From assembly GCA_947501475.1 (NCBI GenBank), contig CANMWA010000001.1:62001-126000 (forward strand): 64,000 nt of DNA, read 5' to 3'. The DNA comes from an uncultured Aquimarina sp. (GTDB taxonomy: Bacteria; Bacteroidota; Bacteroidia; Flavobacteriales; Flavobacteriaceae). The position numbers and the translations under genes were made by a program. This document shows, piece after piece, positions 34,764 to 42,205 of this stretch (positions are counted from its first letter, which is position 1; the number at the start of each line of letters is the position of its first letter). The notes beneath the pieces are model-generated. The model was not told the DNA's origin and did no database searches. It worked only from the letters and a program-made list of their open reading frames with translations.

Positions 34764-34790
34764 AGCCTTAAGCAAATTGCTTAAGGCTGT
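34764..34790 (-). terminator. Terminator between pfkB and purF
   Basis: A 12-bp stem (AGCCTTAAGCAA and its complement) followed on the minus strand by TTTTTTAATAAT. It ends the pfkB transcript upstream of purF. Confidence 0.85.
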
Positions 34791-34798
34791 ATTTTATA

Positions 34799-35728
34799 TC
34801 AAGACAATTCTATTTCGAATTGCGTTAATTCTTTAAATTGTTGCAGCCTTTTTTGAACCTCTTGCCTATTAAGGTTCTCCATTCGCTCTGTTCCAAATTT
34901 TTCTACACAAAAGGAAGCCAAATTTGATGCATGTATAATTGCGTTTTTCATATTCTCAAAAGAAATATTATCTGTCTTTGTTAAATATCCTGCAAAACCT
35001 CCTGCAAATGTATCTCCGGCTCCTGTAGGATCAAAAACTTCTTCCAAAGGAAGTGCTGGCGCAAAGAAAATCTGTTCTTTATGGAACAATAACGCCCCAT
35101 GCTCTCCTTTTTTAATCACTACATATTTAGGACCCATTTTTTCAATAACTCTAGCTGCTTTTACTAGCGAATACTCTCCGCTTAGTTGTCTGGCTTCTTC
35201 ATCATTAATGGTAATCACATCTACTCTGGCAATTACTTTTTTAAGATCTGCTAAAAAAGCATCTTCCATCCAGAAATTCATGGTGTCTAATATTGCAAGT
35301 TTTGGTTTAGATGTAAGTTGATCTAAAACACCAAGTTGTACTAATGGATTTAAATTTCCTAGTACTACAATTTCTGCATCCTTATAGCTATCAGGAACTA
35401 CAGGATTAAAATCTGCCAACACATTAAGCTGTGTGTCTAATGTATCTCTAGAATTTAAATCGTTGTGATATTTACCACTCCAGAAAAAAGTTTTACCACC
35501 TTTTACTATTTCTACAGCAGAAGTATCAATGTTTTTTTTGTTTAGTGTTTCTAGATAATCCAACGGAAAATCTTCACCAACTACAGAAACTACAGCAGAA
35601 GAAACATTAAAATTAGATGCAGAAAGCGCAATATATGGAGCCGCCCCACCTAAAATCTTATCTGTTTTTCCGAAAGGGGTTTCAATAGCATCAAAGGCAA
35701 TAGAGCCTACAATAAGTAACTTACTCAT
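34799..35728 (-). CDS. PfkB-family sugar/nucleoside kinase
   Basis: A 309-aa cytoplasmic ribokinase-type kinase. The N-terminal substrate motif GGAAPYIALSASN resembles the PfkB signature 1, and the ATP/anion-hole signature DPTGAGDTFAGGF (with catalytic Asp) lies near residue 240. The start at 35728 (MSKLLIVGSIAFD) is chosen over 35773 because a -7 box (minus-strand TATATTTG, 35758-35751) lies between the two. Substrate unknown: adenosine, ribose or fructose-type kinases are all possible. It is upstream of purF on the same strand, which suggests but does not prove a nucleoside link. Confidence 0.9.
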   Translation of the reverse strand: MSKLLIVGSIAFDAIETPFGKTDKILGGAAPYIALSASNFNVSSAVVSVVGEDFPLDYLETLNKKNIDTSAVEIVKGGKTFFWSGKYHNDLNSRDTLDTQLNVLADFNPVVPDSYKDAEIVVLGNLNPLVQLGVLDQLTSKPKLAILDTMNFWMEDAFLADLKKVIARVDVITINDEEARQLSGEYSLVKAARVIEKMGPKYVVIKKGEHGALLFHKEQIFFAPALPLEEVFDPTGAGDTFAGGFAGYLTKTDNISFENMKNAIIHASNLASFCVEKFGTERMENLNRQEVQKRLQQFKELTQFEIELS

Positions 35729-35750
35729 AAAATAGCGTAATAATTTTTTG

Positions 35751-35758
35751 CAAATATA
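35751..35758 (-). promoter_or_regulatory. -7 box of the pfkB gene
   Basis: Minus-strand TATATTTG, exact, 22 bases before the chosen start codon. Confidence 0.55.
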
Positions 35759-36059
35759 GGTTTTCCTTCTCATAAAACCTTTACGCTTTTTGAAACCTTT
35801 GTGGTTCTTGGATTGCGATCCTAATTCTTTGTTTATAACTCATAAAAACTCCTAGTTTTGTTTTTGTAATATTTTGCATAAAACATAATATTGTAATGCC
35901 TGATTTAAGTAATCGTTCTACAATTATTAAAAAATTTAACATTTTTTATGTGGTAAATTCCTACATATTTATCATTTTTAACGAATTATTAAGATTTTTG
36001 TGAAACAATTTCATAATAAGATTGTTTCACAATATCACAAACTCAAACTTTATATTATT
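35759..36059 (+). promoter_or_regulatory. Leader of the astacin-like gene with a 12-bp inverted repeat
   Basis: A possible promoter is TTTG (35828-35831), 21 bases, TAGTTTTG (35853-35860). A perfect inverted repeat, TTGTGAAACAAT (35998-36009) and its complement (36021-36032), separated by 11 bases, lies 28 bases before the ATG at 36060. It could act as an operator or as an RNA hairpin. Nothing else is recognised in the 300 bases. Confidence 0.5.
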
Positions 36060-37133
36060 ATGAAAAAATTAAATGTAGCGAAGCTAGTTTTAGCGATTTC
36101 AACTTCATTTTTATTCTTTAATTGTGAAAAAAACACTGAAGAACTTGAGGAAATCAATAACAATGCAACGGCCAAAAACGCTCATGTATGTATTGAAAAA
36201 TGGGATACTAGTGAAAACAGTTCAAAAGCATCTAGTCTTAAAGCAAAGGAATGGGAAACGGGCCAAACTATTCGAGTAAAATTTTTAAATGGAAATAATT
36301 TTGTTCAATCTAAAGTTAGGCAATATGCAGTAGAGTGGGAAAACTACGCAAACCTTAAATTTGAATGGGTTTCTTCTGGTAGTGCAAATATCAAAATTGG
36401 TTTTAGAGAAGGCCAATTTGCTGATGAAGCTGGTTCTTGGTCCTATTTAGGAACTGATTCTAATAACCATGCGCACAGTATGCACTTTGGGTGGTTTGAT
36501 AATAATACCACTGATGATGAGTTTAGAAGAACTACAATTCACGAATTTGGACATGCACTAGGTTTGATTCATGAACATCAAAACCCTGTAGCCGGAATTA
36601 ACTGGGATAGAGATGCGGTATATGCATACTATGCTGGACCACCTAATAACTGGACAAGAGCTCAGGTAGACAATAACCTGTTTAGACGTTATGAAGCAAA
36701 TATTTCTAACTATAGTGTATATGATTCAAAATCCATCATGCACTATCCTATCCCTGCAGAACACACTACAGATGGTGTTGCCGTAGGAAGAAATACGCAA
36801 TTATCTGCAACAGATAAATCTTTTATAGCCTCTATATATCCAGGCACTACTACTGGTGGTGGTAACTGCGACGGTGTAGCTGCATATAATAGTAATACAT
36901 CTTATTCTGTTGGAGATAAAGTAACATATCAAGGAAACTTATACCAAAGAACTACTAGTGGATGGAGTAATCTTGGAGCTTGTGATAGTGCTCCTAGTAC
37001 TGATATTTGTGCTGGTGTATCAGCATATAACGGTAATACATCTTATTCTGTTGGAAGTAAAGTAACCTATCAAGGAAACTTATACCAAAGAACTGCTAGT
37101 GGATGGACTAATCTTGGTGCATGTGGTAACTAA
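36060..37133 (+). CDS. Astacin-like (M12A) metalloprotease lipoprotein with two chitin-binding-type modules
   Basis: The start at 36060 gives a lipoprotein (lipobox SFLFFNCEK), 357 aa; a longer reading starts inside the upstream inverted repeat. Residues about 60-265 are the protease: zinc motif HEFGHALGLIHEHQNP (HExxHxxGxxH), Met-turn SIMHYP. Two tandem C-terminal modules (about residues 275-350) are near-identical carbohydrate-binding modules of the 5/12 type (AYNSNTSYSVGDKVTYQGN, YQRTTSGWSNLGAC), which bind chitin in known members. It is thus a surface protease probably directed to chitin-associated protein. The module pair suggests a recent duplication. It is followed by a terminator. Confidence 0.92.
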   Translation: MKKLNVAKLVLAISTSFLFFNCEKNTEELEEINNNATAKNAHVCIEKWDTSENSSKASSLKAKEWETGQTIRVKFLNGNNFVQSKVRQYAVEWENYANLKFEWVSSGSANIKIGFREGQFADEAGSWSYLGTDSNNHAHSMHFGWFDNNTTDDEFRRTTIHEFGHALGLIHEHQNPVAGINWDRDAVYAYYAGPPNNWTRAQVDNNLFRRYEANISNYSVYDSKSIMHYPIPAEHTTDGVAVGRNTQLSATDKSFIASIYPGTTTGGGNCDGVAAYNSNTSYSVGDKVTYQGNLYQRTTSGWSNLGACDSAPSTDICAGVSAYNGNTSYSVGSKVTYQGNLYQRTASGWTNLGACGN

Positions 37134-37198
37134 AAAAACAAAGTAATCACACAACCTAGTTTGTTTGAATACATTAGGTTAAGAAATTTTATTATAAA

Positions 37199-37229
37199 AA
37201 AATGCTCCGGAGAAATACCGGAGCATTTT
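37199..37229 (+). terminator. Terminator of the astacin-like gene
   Basis: A perfect 10-bp stem (AATGCTCCGG and its complement) with a 7-nt loop, preceded by A and followed by TTTTG. Confidence 0.8.
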
Positions 37230-37260
37230 GTATATATTATTATCTTAAACACATTTTTAA

Positions 37261-37294
37261 AAGTTACTTTCTTCCAAAATCTGCAGGAATTTCT
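37261..37294 (-). repeat. Displaced copy of the RNase H 3' end (34-bp direct repeat)
   Basis: These 34 bases match 37666-37699 in 32 of 34 positions. On the minus strand both encode the same last nine residues and stop of RNase H (EIPADFGRK). Here the frame is blocked by a TAA immediately before, so only this scrap remains. The two copies flank the SdpI-like gene. Confidence 0.9.
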
Positions 37295-37305
37295 TACCTC
37301 AGGAT

Positions 37306-37629
37306 TTATTGATTCTTTAAATAACTTTCTGTTTTCATAATTGTTATAAGAAAATTAATTAACCAAAAACCTAAAGCTATCATTAATGCGGGAATCAAAC
37401 CGATAAAAAAATATAATACCCATTGACTCACAACATTAAAAATACTTAGTTTCAATAAGACTTTGGGCCAATAGTTTTGAGCCAAATCCCAGTTTGTTTG
37501 ATTACTCATGGATCTGGGTGTCCTATATCCATACAAGCCATTAATGCTTTTTGGTGGGCGATACATAAAAAAGATGGGGGTCAGTAGTATTAGAACACTT
37601 ACTCTAATAGAGATTATGATTATTTCCAT
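37306..37629 (-). CDS. SdpI-family membrane protein
   Basis: A 107-aa protein with three hydrophobic segments (about residues 3-22, 57-77 and 79-95). The stretch YGYRTPRSMSNQTNWDLAQ between the first and second is the hallmark of the SdpI/YhfL family; B. subtilis SdpI gives immunity to the toxin SdpC and senses it, while most relatives are uncharacterised. No toxin gene is next to it. It lies between two copies of the RNase H 3' end, so it looks inserted there. It is on the same strand as rnhA and 39 bases downstream of its stop, so it may be co-transcribed. Confidence 0.85.
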   Translation of the reverse strand: MEIIIISIRVSVLILLTPIFFMYRPPKSINGLYGYRTPRSMSNQTNWDLAQNYWPKVLLKLSIFNVVSQWVLYFFIGLIPALMIALGFWLINFLITIMKTESYLKNQ

Positions 37630-37665
37630 TCTACTACCCTTTTTGATTTAACTATTCGAAAACTA

Positions 37666-37699
37666 AAGTTATTTCCTTCCAAAATCTGCAGGAATTTCT
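37666..37699 (-). repeat. Intact 3' end of rnhA, direct-repeat partner
   Basis: The other member of the 34-bp repeat, in place within the RNase H gene, coding for the terminal WGEIPADFGRK and including the fourth catalytic Asp. Confidence 0.9.
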
Positions 37700-38304
37700 C
37701 CCCAGGCTTTGGTTTCCCATTTTACAATTTTGGTGGTATATGTATTTGTCTTAAGCCATTGTATGCCTCTATCGACCAGATCAAACATTGCTGCATTTTT
37801 GGCGTTTCGTTGCAGCTTTGTTTTACATGTTTTTTTTTGCACCCAACCCATTGCAATTCTAGAGTCGGTATATAAAATGCGATCACTATTTTTCTTTTTA
37901 AGATATGCCAACCCATGTACCAATGCTAAGAATTCTCCTATATTGTTGGTTCCTTGCGGAAAAGGCCCCTGATGAAATAATTGTTTTTGGGTTTGAGTAT
38001 CTACTCCGCGATATTCCATTTTTCCTGGGTTGCCACTAGAAGCCGCATCCACAGCAATAGAATAGAGATTGGGTTCTCCTATTTTTGACAATTGCTCTGT
38101 AGTGAGTGTCTTTTTGGATTTACTTTTTCCTTTATAATCTTCATAATCTCCGTTATATGCCTTTTTGGCAAGATCAAAAGACTCAAAAGATTTATATTTT
38201 GCACTTGTATAGCCTTTTACTGCGGCTTTACAATCATCCCATTTGTTATAAATCCCGGGGTGGTGTCCTTCCCAAACTACATAAAATTTTTCTTTTTTTG
38301 CCAT
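37669..38304 (-). CDS. Ribonuclease H with N-terminal hybrid-binding domain
   Basis: Degrades RNA in RNA-DNA hybrids. 211 aa. Residues about 3-50 are a caulimovirus viroplasmin/HBD-type domain (KEKFYVVWEGHHPGIY ... YKSFESFDLAKKAY), which binds hybrid duplexes. Residues about 75-211 are the RNase HI domain, with carboxylates D in SIAVDAASSG, E in NNIGEFLA, D in YTDSRIA and D in PADFGRK. The catalytic set is complete. The last Asp depends on the exact 3' end that is duplicated downstream at 37261. The gene lies downstream of purN across the 38.4-kb repeat. rnhA is a plausible symbol, but the gene number is not certain. Confidence 0.93.
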   Translation of the reverse strand: MAKKEKFYVVWEGHHPGIYNKWDDCKAAVKGYTSAKYKSFESFDLAKKAYNGDYEDYKGKSKSKKTLTTEQLSKIGEPNLYSIAVDAASSGNPGKMEYRGVDTQTQKQLFHQGPFPQGTNNIGEFLALVHGLAYLKKKNSDRILYTDSRIAMGWVQKKTCKTKLQRNAKNAAMFDLVDRGIQWLKTNTYTTKIVKWETKAWGEIPADFGRK

Positions 38305-38362
38305 TCTTATTACTTGATCGTTTATGGTTGTTTGTTGATAGAAGGTATGTGTACAAGATTTT

Positions 38363-38458
38363 GCGTTAGGGATAGCAGTGACATCCTTTTTATTTGGTAC
38401 CCTTCGAGAACCTCAGGGTACAAAATAAAAAGATATAACGTATAGCCCGCTCGAACGC
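38363..38458. repeat. Long folded extragenic repeat of a flavobacterial type
   Basis: The main hairpin has arms 38386-38403 and 38415-38432 (CTTTTTATTTGGTACCCT type, one mismatch) and loop TCGAGAACCTC. An outer stem pairs GCGTT (38363-38367) with AACGC (38454-38458), and GGG (38369-38371) can meet CCC (38446-38448). Flanks such as GCGTTAGGGATAGCAGTG and ATATAACGTATAGCCCG match, from memory, an element scattered through many flavobacterial intergenic regions. It may correspond to Rfam's Flavo-1 motif, which I cannot confirm. It sits between purN and the RNase H gene. Confidence 0.65.
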
Positions 38459-38531
38459 TATAATAAACAATTAAATTAATATTGTTATAAAATTTTCCTT
38501 CCATTTCTTACTACTGAATACGCGCTACAGG

Positions 38532-39110
38532 TTACTTATTTTCTTCAGGAAACAACAGTTTTTCTATAACGGGCGGAAAATGCTTATATTCTAATTGATG
38601 AATGGCTTTTGCAACATCATCTGCAGAATCACCTTCTTGTATTACCGTTTTAGCCTGAAAAACAATTGCCCCTTCATCATAATGTTCGTTTACATAATGA
38701 ATTGTGATCCCGCTTTCTTTTTCTTTATTTCTTACTACTGCTTCATGTACATGATGACCATACATGCCTTTACCACCATACTTTGGTAAAAGTGCAGGAT
38801 GGATATTTATAACCTTTTTTGGGAAAACATCTATAATTTTTTTAGGAAAGATCCACAAGAACCCTGCAAGTACAATAATGTCTGGTTTGGCATCTTTTAT
38901 GACATTTAATACGTCGTTTGTGTCATAAAATGACGCTTTGTCAAAGTGTAAAGCCTTTACCTTAAGGCTATGAGCCCGTTTTAAGACTTTGGCACGCAGG
39001 TTGTTAGAGAACACATGTGTTACCTCAGCAATTTTTCGCTCGTGGAAGTATGTAATGATATTTTCGGCATTGGTACCAGAGCCGGAAGCAAAAATTATGA
39101 TACGCTTCAT
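38532..39110 (-). CDS. purN: Phosphoribosylglycinamide formyltransferase
   Basis: Transfers a formyl group from 10-formyltetrahydrofolate to GAR in purine synthesis; cytoplasmic. 192 aa, standard. N-terminal GAR-binding loop FASGSGTNAENII, then VLAGFLWIFP and the catalytic HPALLPKYGGKGMYG, followed by GITIHYVNEHYDEGAIVFQ. The catalytic Asn, His and Asp of PurN are all visible (NIHPALLP and DEG region). It is divergent from acpP, and not in the same operon as purF. Confidence 0.95.
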   Translation of the reverse strand: MKRIIIFASGSGTNAENIITYFHERKIAEVTHVFSNNLRAKVLKRAHSLKVKALHFDKASFYDTNDVLNVIKDAKPDIIVLAGFLWIFPKKIIDVFPKKVINIHPALLPKYGGKGMYGHHVHEAVVRNKEKESGITIHYVNEHYDEGAIVFQAKTVIQEGDSADDVAKAIHQLEYKHFPPVIEKLLFPEENK

Positions 39111-39254
39111 AAGTATGTAAAGTTGTTAATTAGAGAGCACAAAAAAAATAATTATTATTCAATTTTAGGCAGCAAAAAAGCCAATACTTCCCTATATTTG
39201 ATAAAAACACAAATACATTTTTGCGGGATTATGGGGTTTTAAAATAAAGTTTTT

Positions 39255-39262
39255 TATTTTTG
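39255..39262 (+). promoter_or_regulatory. -7 box of the acpP operon
   Basis: TATTTTTG is an exact TAnnTTTG match 31 bases before acpP. Another exact box (TATATTTG) lies at 39193-39200. Neither has TTTG at 19-22 bases, so which is used is unclear. Confidence 0.5.
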
Positions 39263-39293
39263 CCTCCTAAATTAAAAATTAAAAATTAAAATT

Positions 39294-39527
39294 ATGTCAG
39301 ACATTGCATCAAGAGTAAAAGCGATAATCGTTGACAAATTAGGTGTAGACGAAAACGAGGTTGTAAACGAAGCAAGCTTCACAAACGATCTAGGCGCAGA
39401 TTCGCTAGACACCGTAGAATTGATTATGGAATTCGAAAAAGAATTCGATATTCAGATTCCAGATGATCAAGCTGAAAACATTGCAACAGTTGGTCAAGCA
39501 GTATCTTATATTGAAGACGCAAAGTAA
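39294..39527 (+). CDS. acpP: Acyl carrier protein
   Basis: A 77-aa acidic four-helix carrier of fatty-acid intermediates. The phosphopantetheine Ser is in [16 protein letters not shown] (residue about 38, DSL motif). It is directly followed by fabF with 17 bases between. Length and acidity are typical. The ATG follows an AT-only leader with several ATTAAAA runs, the standard style here. Confidence 0.97.
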
Positions 39528-39544
39528 TAACTTCACAACAAAGT

Positions 39545-40798
39545 ATGAATCTTAAGCGAGTTGTAGTCACCGGATTAGGTGCATTAACACCCATCGGTAA
39601 CAATATTAATGAATATTGGGATGGATTAGTAAATGGTAAAAGCGGTTGCGCTCCCATTACTTATTTCGATACCGAAAATTTCAAGACTAAATTTGCTTGC
39701 GAAATCAAAAATTACAATCCTACAGACTATTTTGATAGGAAAGAAGCACGTAAACTTGATAAATTTGCGCAGTACGCCATTGTTTCTTCAGAAGAAGCAA
39801 TAAAAGATGCTGCTATTGATCTTGAGAAGGTTGATAAATTTAGAGTTGGTGTGATCTGGGGAGCAGGAATCGGAGGAATAGAAACTTTTCAGGAAGAAGT
39901 AATTGGTTATGCCAATGGAAATGGAACACCACGTTTCAATCCTTTCTTTATCCCGAAAATGATCGCCGATATTGCCCCGGGACATATTTCTATTCGAAAT
40001 GGTTTTATGGGTCCTAACTATACCACGGTCTCTGCCTGTGCATCCTCTGCAAATGCAATGATTGATGCGCTAAACTATATTCGTTTAGGACATTGTGATA
40101 TTATCATTACAGGAGGTAGCGAAGCTGCAGTTACTATTGCTGGTATGGGTGGATTTAATGCGATGCACGCTTTATCGACAAGAAACGAAAGTCCAGAAAC
40201 CGCTTCTAGACCATTTGACGCTACCAGAGATGGTTTTGTTTTGGGCGAAGGTGGTGGAACTTTGATTCTTGAAGAATATGAACACGCAAAAGCACGAGGT
40301 GCAAAAATCTATGCCGAAGTTGTTGGTGGCGGAATGTCAAGTGATGCATATCACATGACGGCTCCGCATCCCGACGGAATAGGTGTAGAGCGTGTAATGC
40401 TTAATTGTTTAAAAGATGCTGGTGTAACCCCAGAACAAGTAGATGCTATAAACACTCATGGCACATCCACTCCATTAGGAGATGTTGCAGAATTGAAGGC
40501 TATTACTAAAGTTTTTGGAAATCATGCATCAGAGATCAATATCAATTCGACAAAATCTATGACAGGGCACTTACTTGGCGCTGCCGGAGCTATAGAAGCA
40601 ATTGCTTCTATACTGGCTATGCAAAACAGTATAATACCCCCAACAATCAATCACGCTACAGTGGATGAAAACATAGATGCTAGTCTTAATTTGACTTTAA
40701 ACAAGGCGCAAAAACGTGATATTACATACGCAATGAGTAATACTTTTGGTTTCGGAGGTCATAACGCTTGTGTGTTATTCAAAAAATTAGACGAATAA
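39545..40798 (+). CDS. fabF: 3-oxoacyl-[acyl-carrier-protein] synthase II
   Basis: Elongates acyl-ACP by condensation with malonyl-ACP. 417 aa. The active site is complete: Cys in VSACASSANAM, His in NTHGTSTPLGD and His in KSMTGHLLGAAG; the C-terminal SNTFGFGGHNA is typical. It overlaps rnc by one base (TAATG). Confidence 0.97.
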   Translation: MNLKRVVVTGLGALTPIGNNINEYWDGLVNGKSGCAPITYFDTENFKTKFACEIKNYNPTDYFDRKEARKLDKFAQYAIVSSEEAIKDAAIDLEKVDKFRVGVIWGAGIGGIETFQEEVIGYANGNGTPRFNPFFIPKMIADIAPGHISIRNGFMGPNYTTVSACASSANAMIDALNYIRLGHCDIIITGGSEAAVTIAGMGGFNAMHALSTRNESPETASRPFDATRDGFVLGEGGGTLILEEYEHAKARGAKIYAEVVGGGMSSDAYHMTAPHPDGIGVERVMLNCLKDAGVTPEQVDAINTHGTSTPLGDVAELKAITKVFGNHASEININSTKSMTGHLLGAAGAIEAIASILAMQNSIIPPTINHATVDENIDASLNLTLNKAQKRDITYAMSNTFGFGGHNACVLFKKLDE

Positions 40799-41538
40799 TG
40801 AGTGTTATTCGTAACATATTAAGTTCCCGCTCTGAAAAGAACGGGAATTTTTTTTCCAAAATTCAAAAAATATTAAATTTTAAGCCAAAAAACATTAAAC
40901 CCTACGAGAAAGCATTTACCCATCGGTCTTTAAACCTAAAAGATAAAAAAGGGAATGCTGTAAACTACGAAAGGTTAGAGTTTTTGGGCGATGCCATGCT
41001 TAGTTGCGTTATTGCTGCACATTTATTTAAAGAAGTACCCGAAGGAAACGAAGGGTATCTTACCAAAATGAGAGCCAAAGTAGTGAGTAGAAAACACCTC
41101 AACGAACTAGGTAAAGATCTTAAATTAATTGATCTGGTACGAACTAATATTCCGAAATCTCAGTTTGGTATCAATATACACGGAAACCTTTTTGAATCAC
41201 TGATAGGAGCTATTTACCTTGATCGTGGTTTTGTATACTGTGAACGATTTATTCAAGAAGCTGTGATTGACCCTTATGTAGATATCGAAAGCCTAGAAGG
41301 GCAAATTATTAGCTACAAAAGTTTATTGATAGAATGGTGTCAAAAAGAAAAAAAGGTATTTAACTATGAAATCTATGAAGATACTGGTAAAGATGAAATG
41401 AAACATTTTGCCGTAAAATTGTGGATTGACGATAAGGTTGTAGCCAAAGCTAGAGCCACATCAAAGAAAAAAGCAGAAGAAAAAGCCTCAAAAAGAGCTT
41501 ATTTTGCTTTTCAGAGTAAAATAACATCCAAATACTAA
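40798..41538 (+). CDS. rnc: Ribonuclease III
   Basis: Cleaves double-stranded RNA in rRNA maturation and RNA decay. 246 aa, starting at the ATG overlapping the fabF stop. The RNase III signature is YERLEFLGDAMLS (about residue 60), the second catalytic cluster FESLIGAIYLDRG, and the C-terminal third is a double-stranded-RNA-binding domain ending KKKAEEKASKRAYFAF. The longer reading starting at 40768 inside fabF is rejected because the ATG at the stop codon is the coupled start. Housekeeping operon member. Confidence 0.95.
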   Translation: MSVIRNILSSRSEKNGNFFSKIQKILNFKPKNIKPYEKAFTHRSLNLKDKKGNAVNYERLEFLGDAMLSCVIAAHLFKEVPEGNEGYLTKMRAKVVSRKHLNELGKDLKLIDLVRTNIPKSQFGINIHGNLFESLIGAIYLDRGFVYCERFIQEAVIDPYVDIESLEGQIISYKSLLIEWCQKEKKVFNYEIYEDTGKDEMKHFAVKLWIDDKVVAKARATSKKKAEEKASKRAYFAFQSKITSKY

Positions 41539-41584
41539 TTATAGAGAGTCTCTATCTTAGTTTTCTTCCTTTCTTTTAAAAACC

Positions 41585-41592
41585 TATATTTG
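41585..41592 (+). promoter_or_regulatory. Possible internal promoter before the IPExxxVDY gene
   Basis: TATATTTG, exact TAnnTTTG match, in the 172-base gap between rnc and the next gene. A second, one-mismatch box (TATATTTC) lies about 85 bases further on. A minor internal promoter for the pyk pair is possible. Confidence 0.4.
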
Positions 41593-41710
41593 ATTTTGCT
41601 AAAAGATACTAACTCAATCGTTTTCGTATAATATCTTTATATTTTATTAAAGTTCTTAGGGTTTTTTATTTGTATATTTCGCGTTGATTTAGAAACAAAA
41701 AAAATAGAAA

Positions 41711-42205
41711 ATGGCTATTCAGCGGTTAGTATTAGATACCATTACCGATGATGATTTTGAACTGATTGCCATCCATAGTTCATTAGCTTCATACAGATTA
41801 GCCTTTATGCTAAATAAAGCTTTGGATCTAAAACTTTCTAGAAAAAAAGAAGATATTAACTTTGAATATAATGATCTATTAGCGAGTTTTCCGTTATTTC
41901 AATATGATGATCATTTTCAATATTGTACGTATAGCCTTTTTGGAAACAAGTTTCAAACCAAAATAACCTCTCAAAAAAATAGTTCTAAAGGATTATTTAA
42001 TGACAATGAAGATGATGCATTTGTAACAAAATATCTAATCCCAGAATTAAAAAATGTAGATTATTTCTTAAAAATAGAAACCGAAGCATCAGAATTTTCA
42101 AATAAACCCTTATTAGCCAACATGCTTACCATTTCACAAATTATTACCGTGTACATGGTAGAATACAACGAACTAAAATCAAAGAACAACTTAATATTTG
42201 AATAA
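41711..42205 (+). CDS. IPExxxVDY family protein
   Basis: A 164-aa protein with the naming motif IPELKNVDYF near residue 117, conserved in Bacteroidota. Its role is unknown; the family is almost always encoded next to pyruvate kinase and near rnc, as here. The protein is soluble, without signal or membrane segment. It overlaps pyk by one base (TAATG), so translation is coupled, consistent with a role tied to pyruvate kinase. This is inference. Confidence 0.9.
   Translation: MAIQRLVLDTITDDDFELIAIHSSLASYRLAFMLNKALDLKLSRKKEDINFEYNDLLASFPLFQYDDHFQYCTYSLFGNKFQTKITSQKNSSKGLFNDNEDDAFVTKYLIPELKNVDYFLKIETEASEFSNKPLLANMLTISQIITVYMVEYNELKSKNNLIFE

Noticed and set aside
40768..40797. Longer N-terminus for RNase III
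   Set aside because: It runs inside fabF; the ATG overlapping the fabF stop is the normal coupled start.
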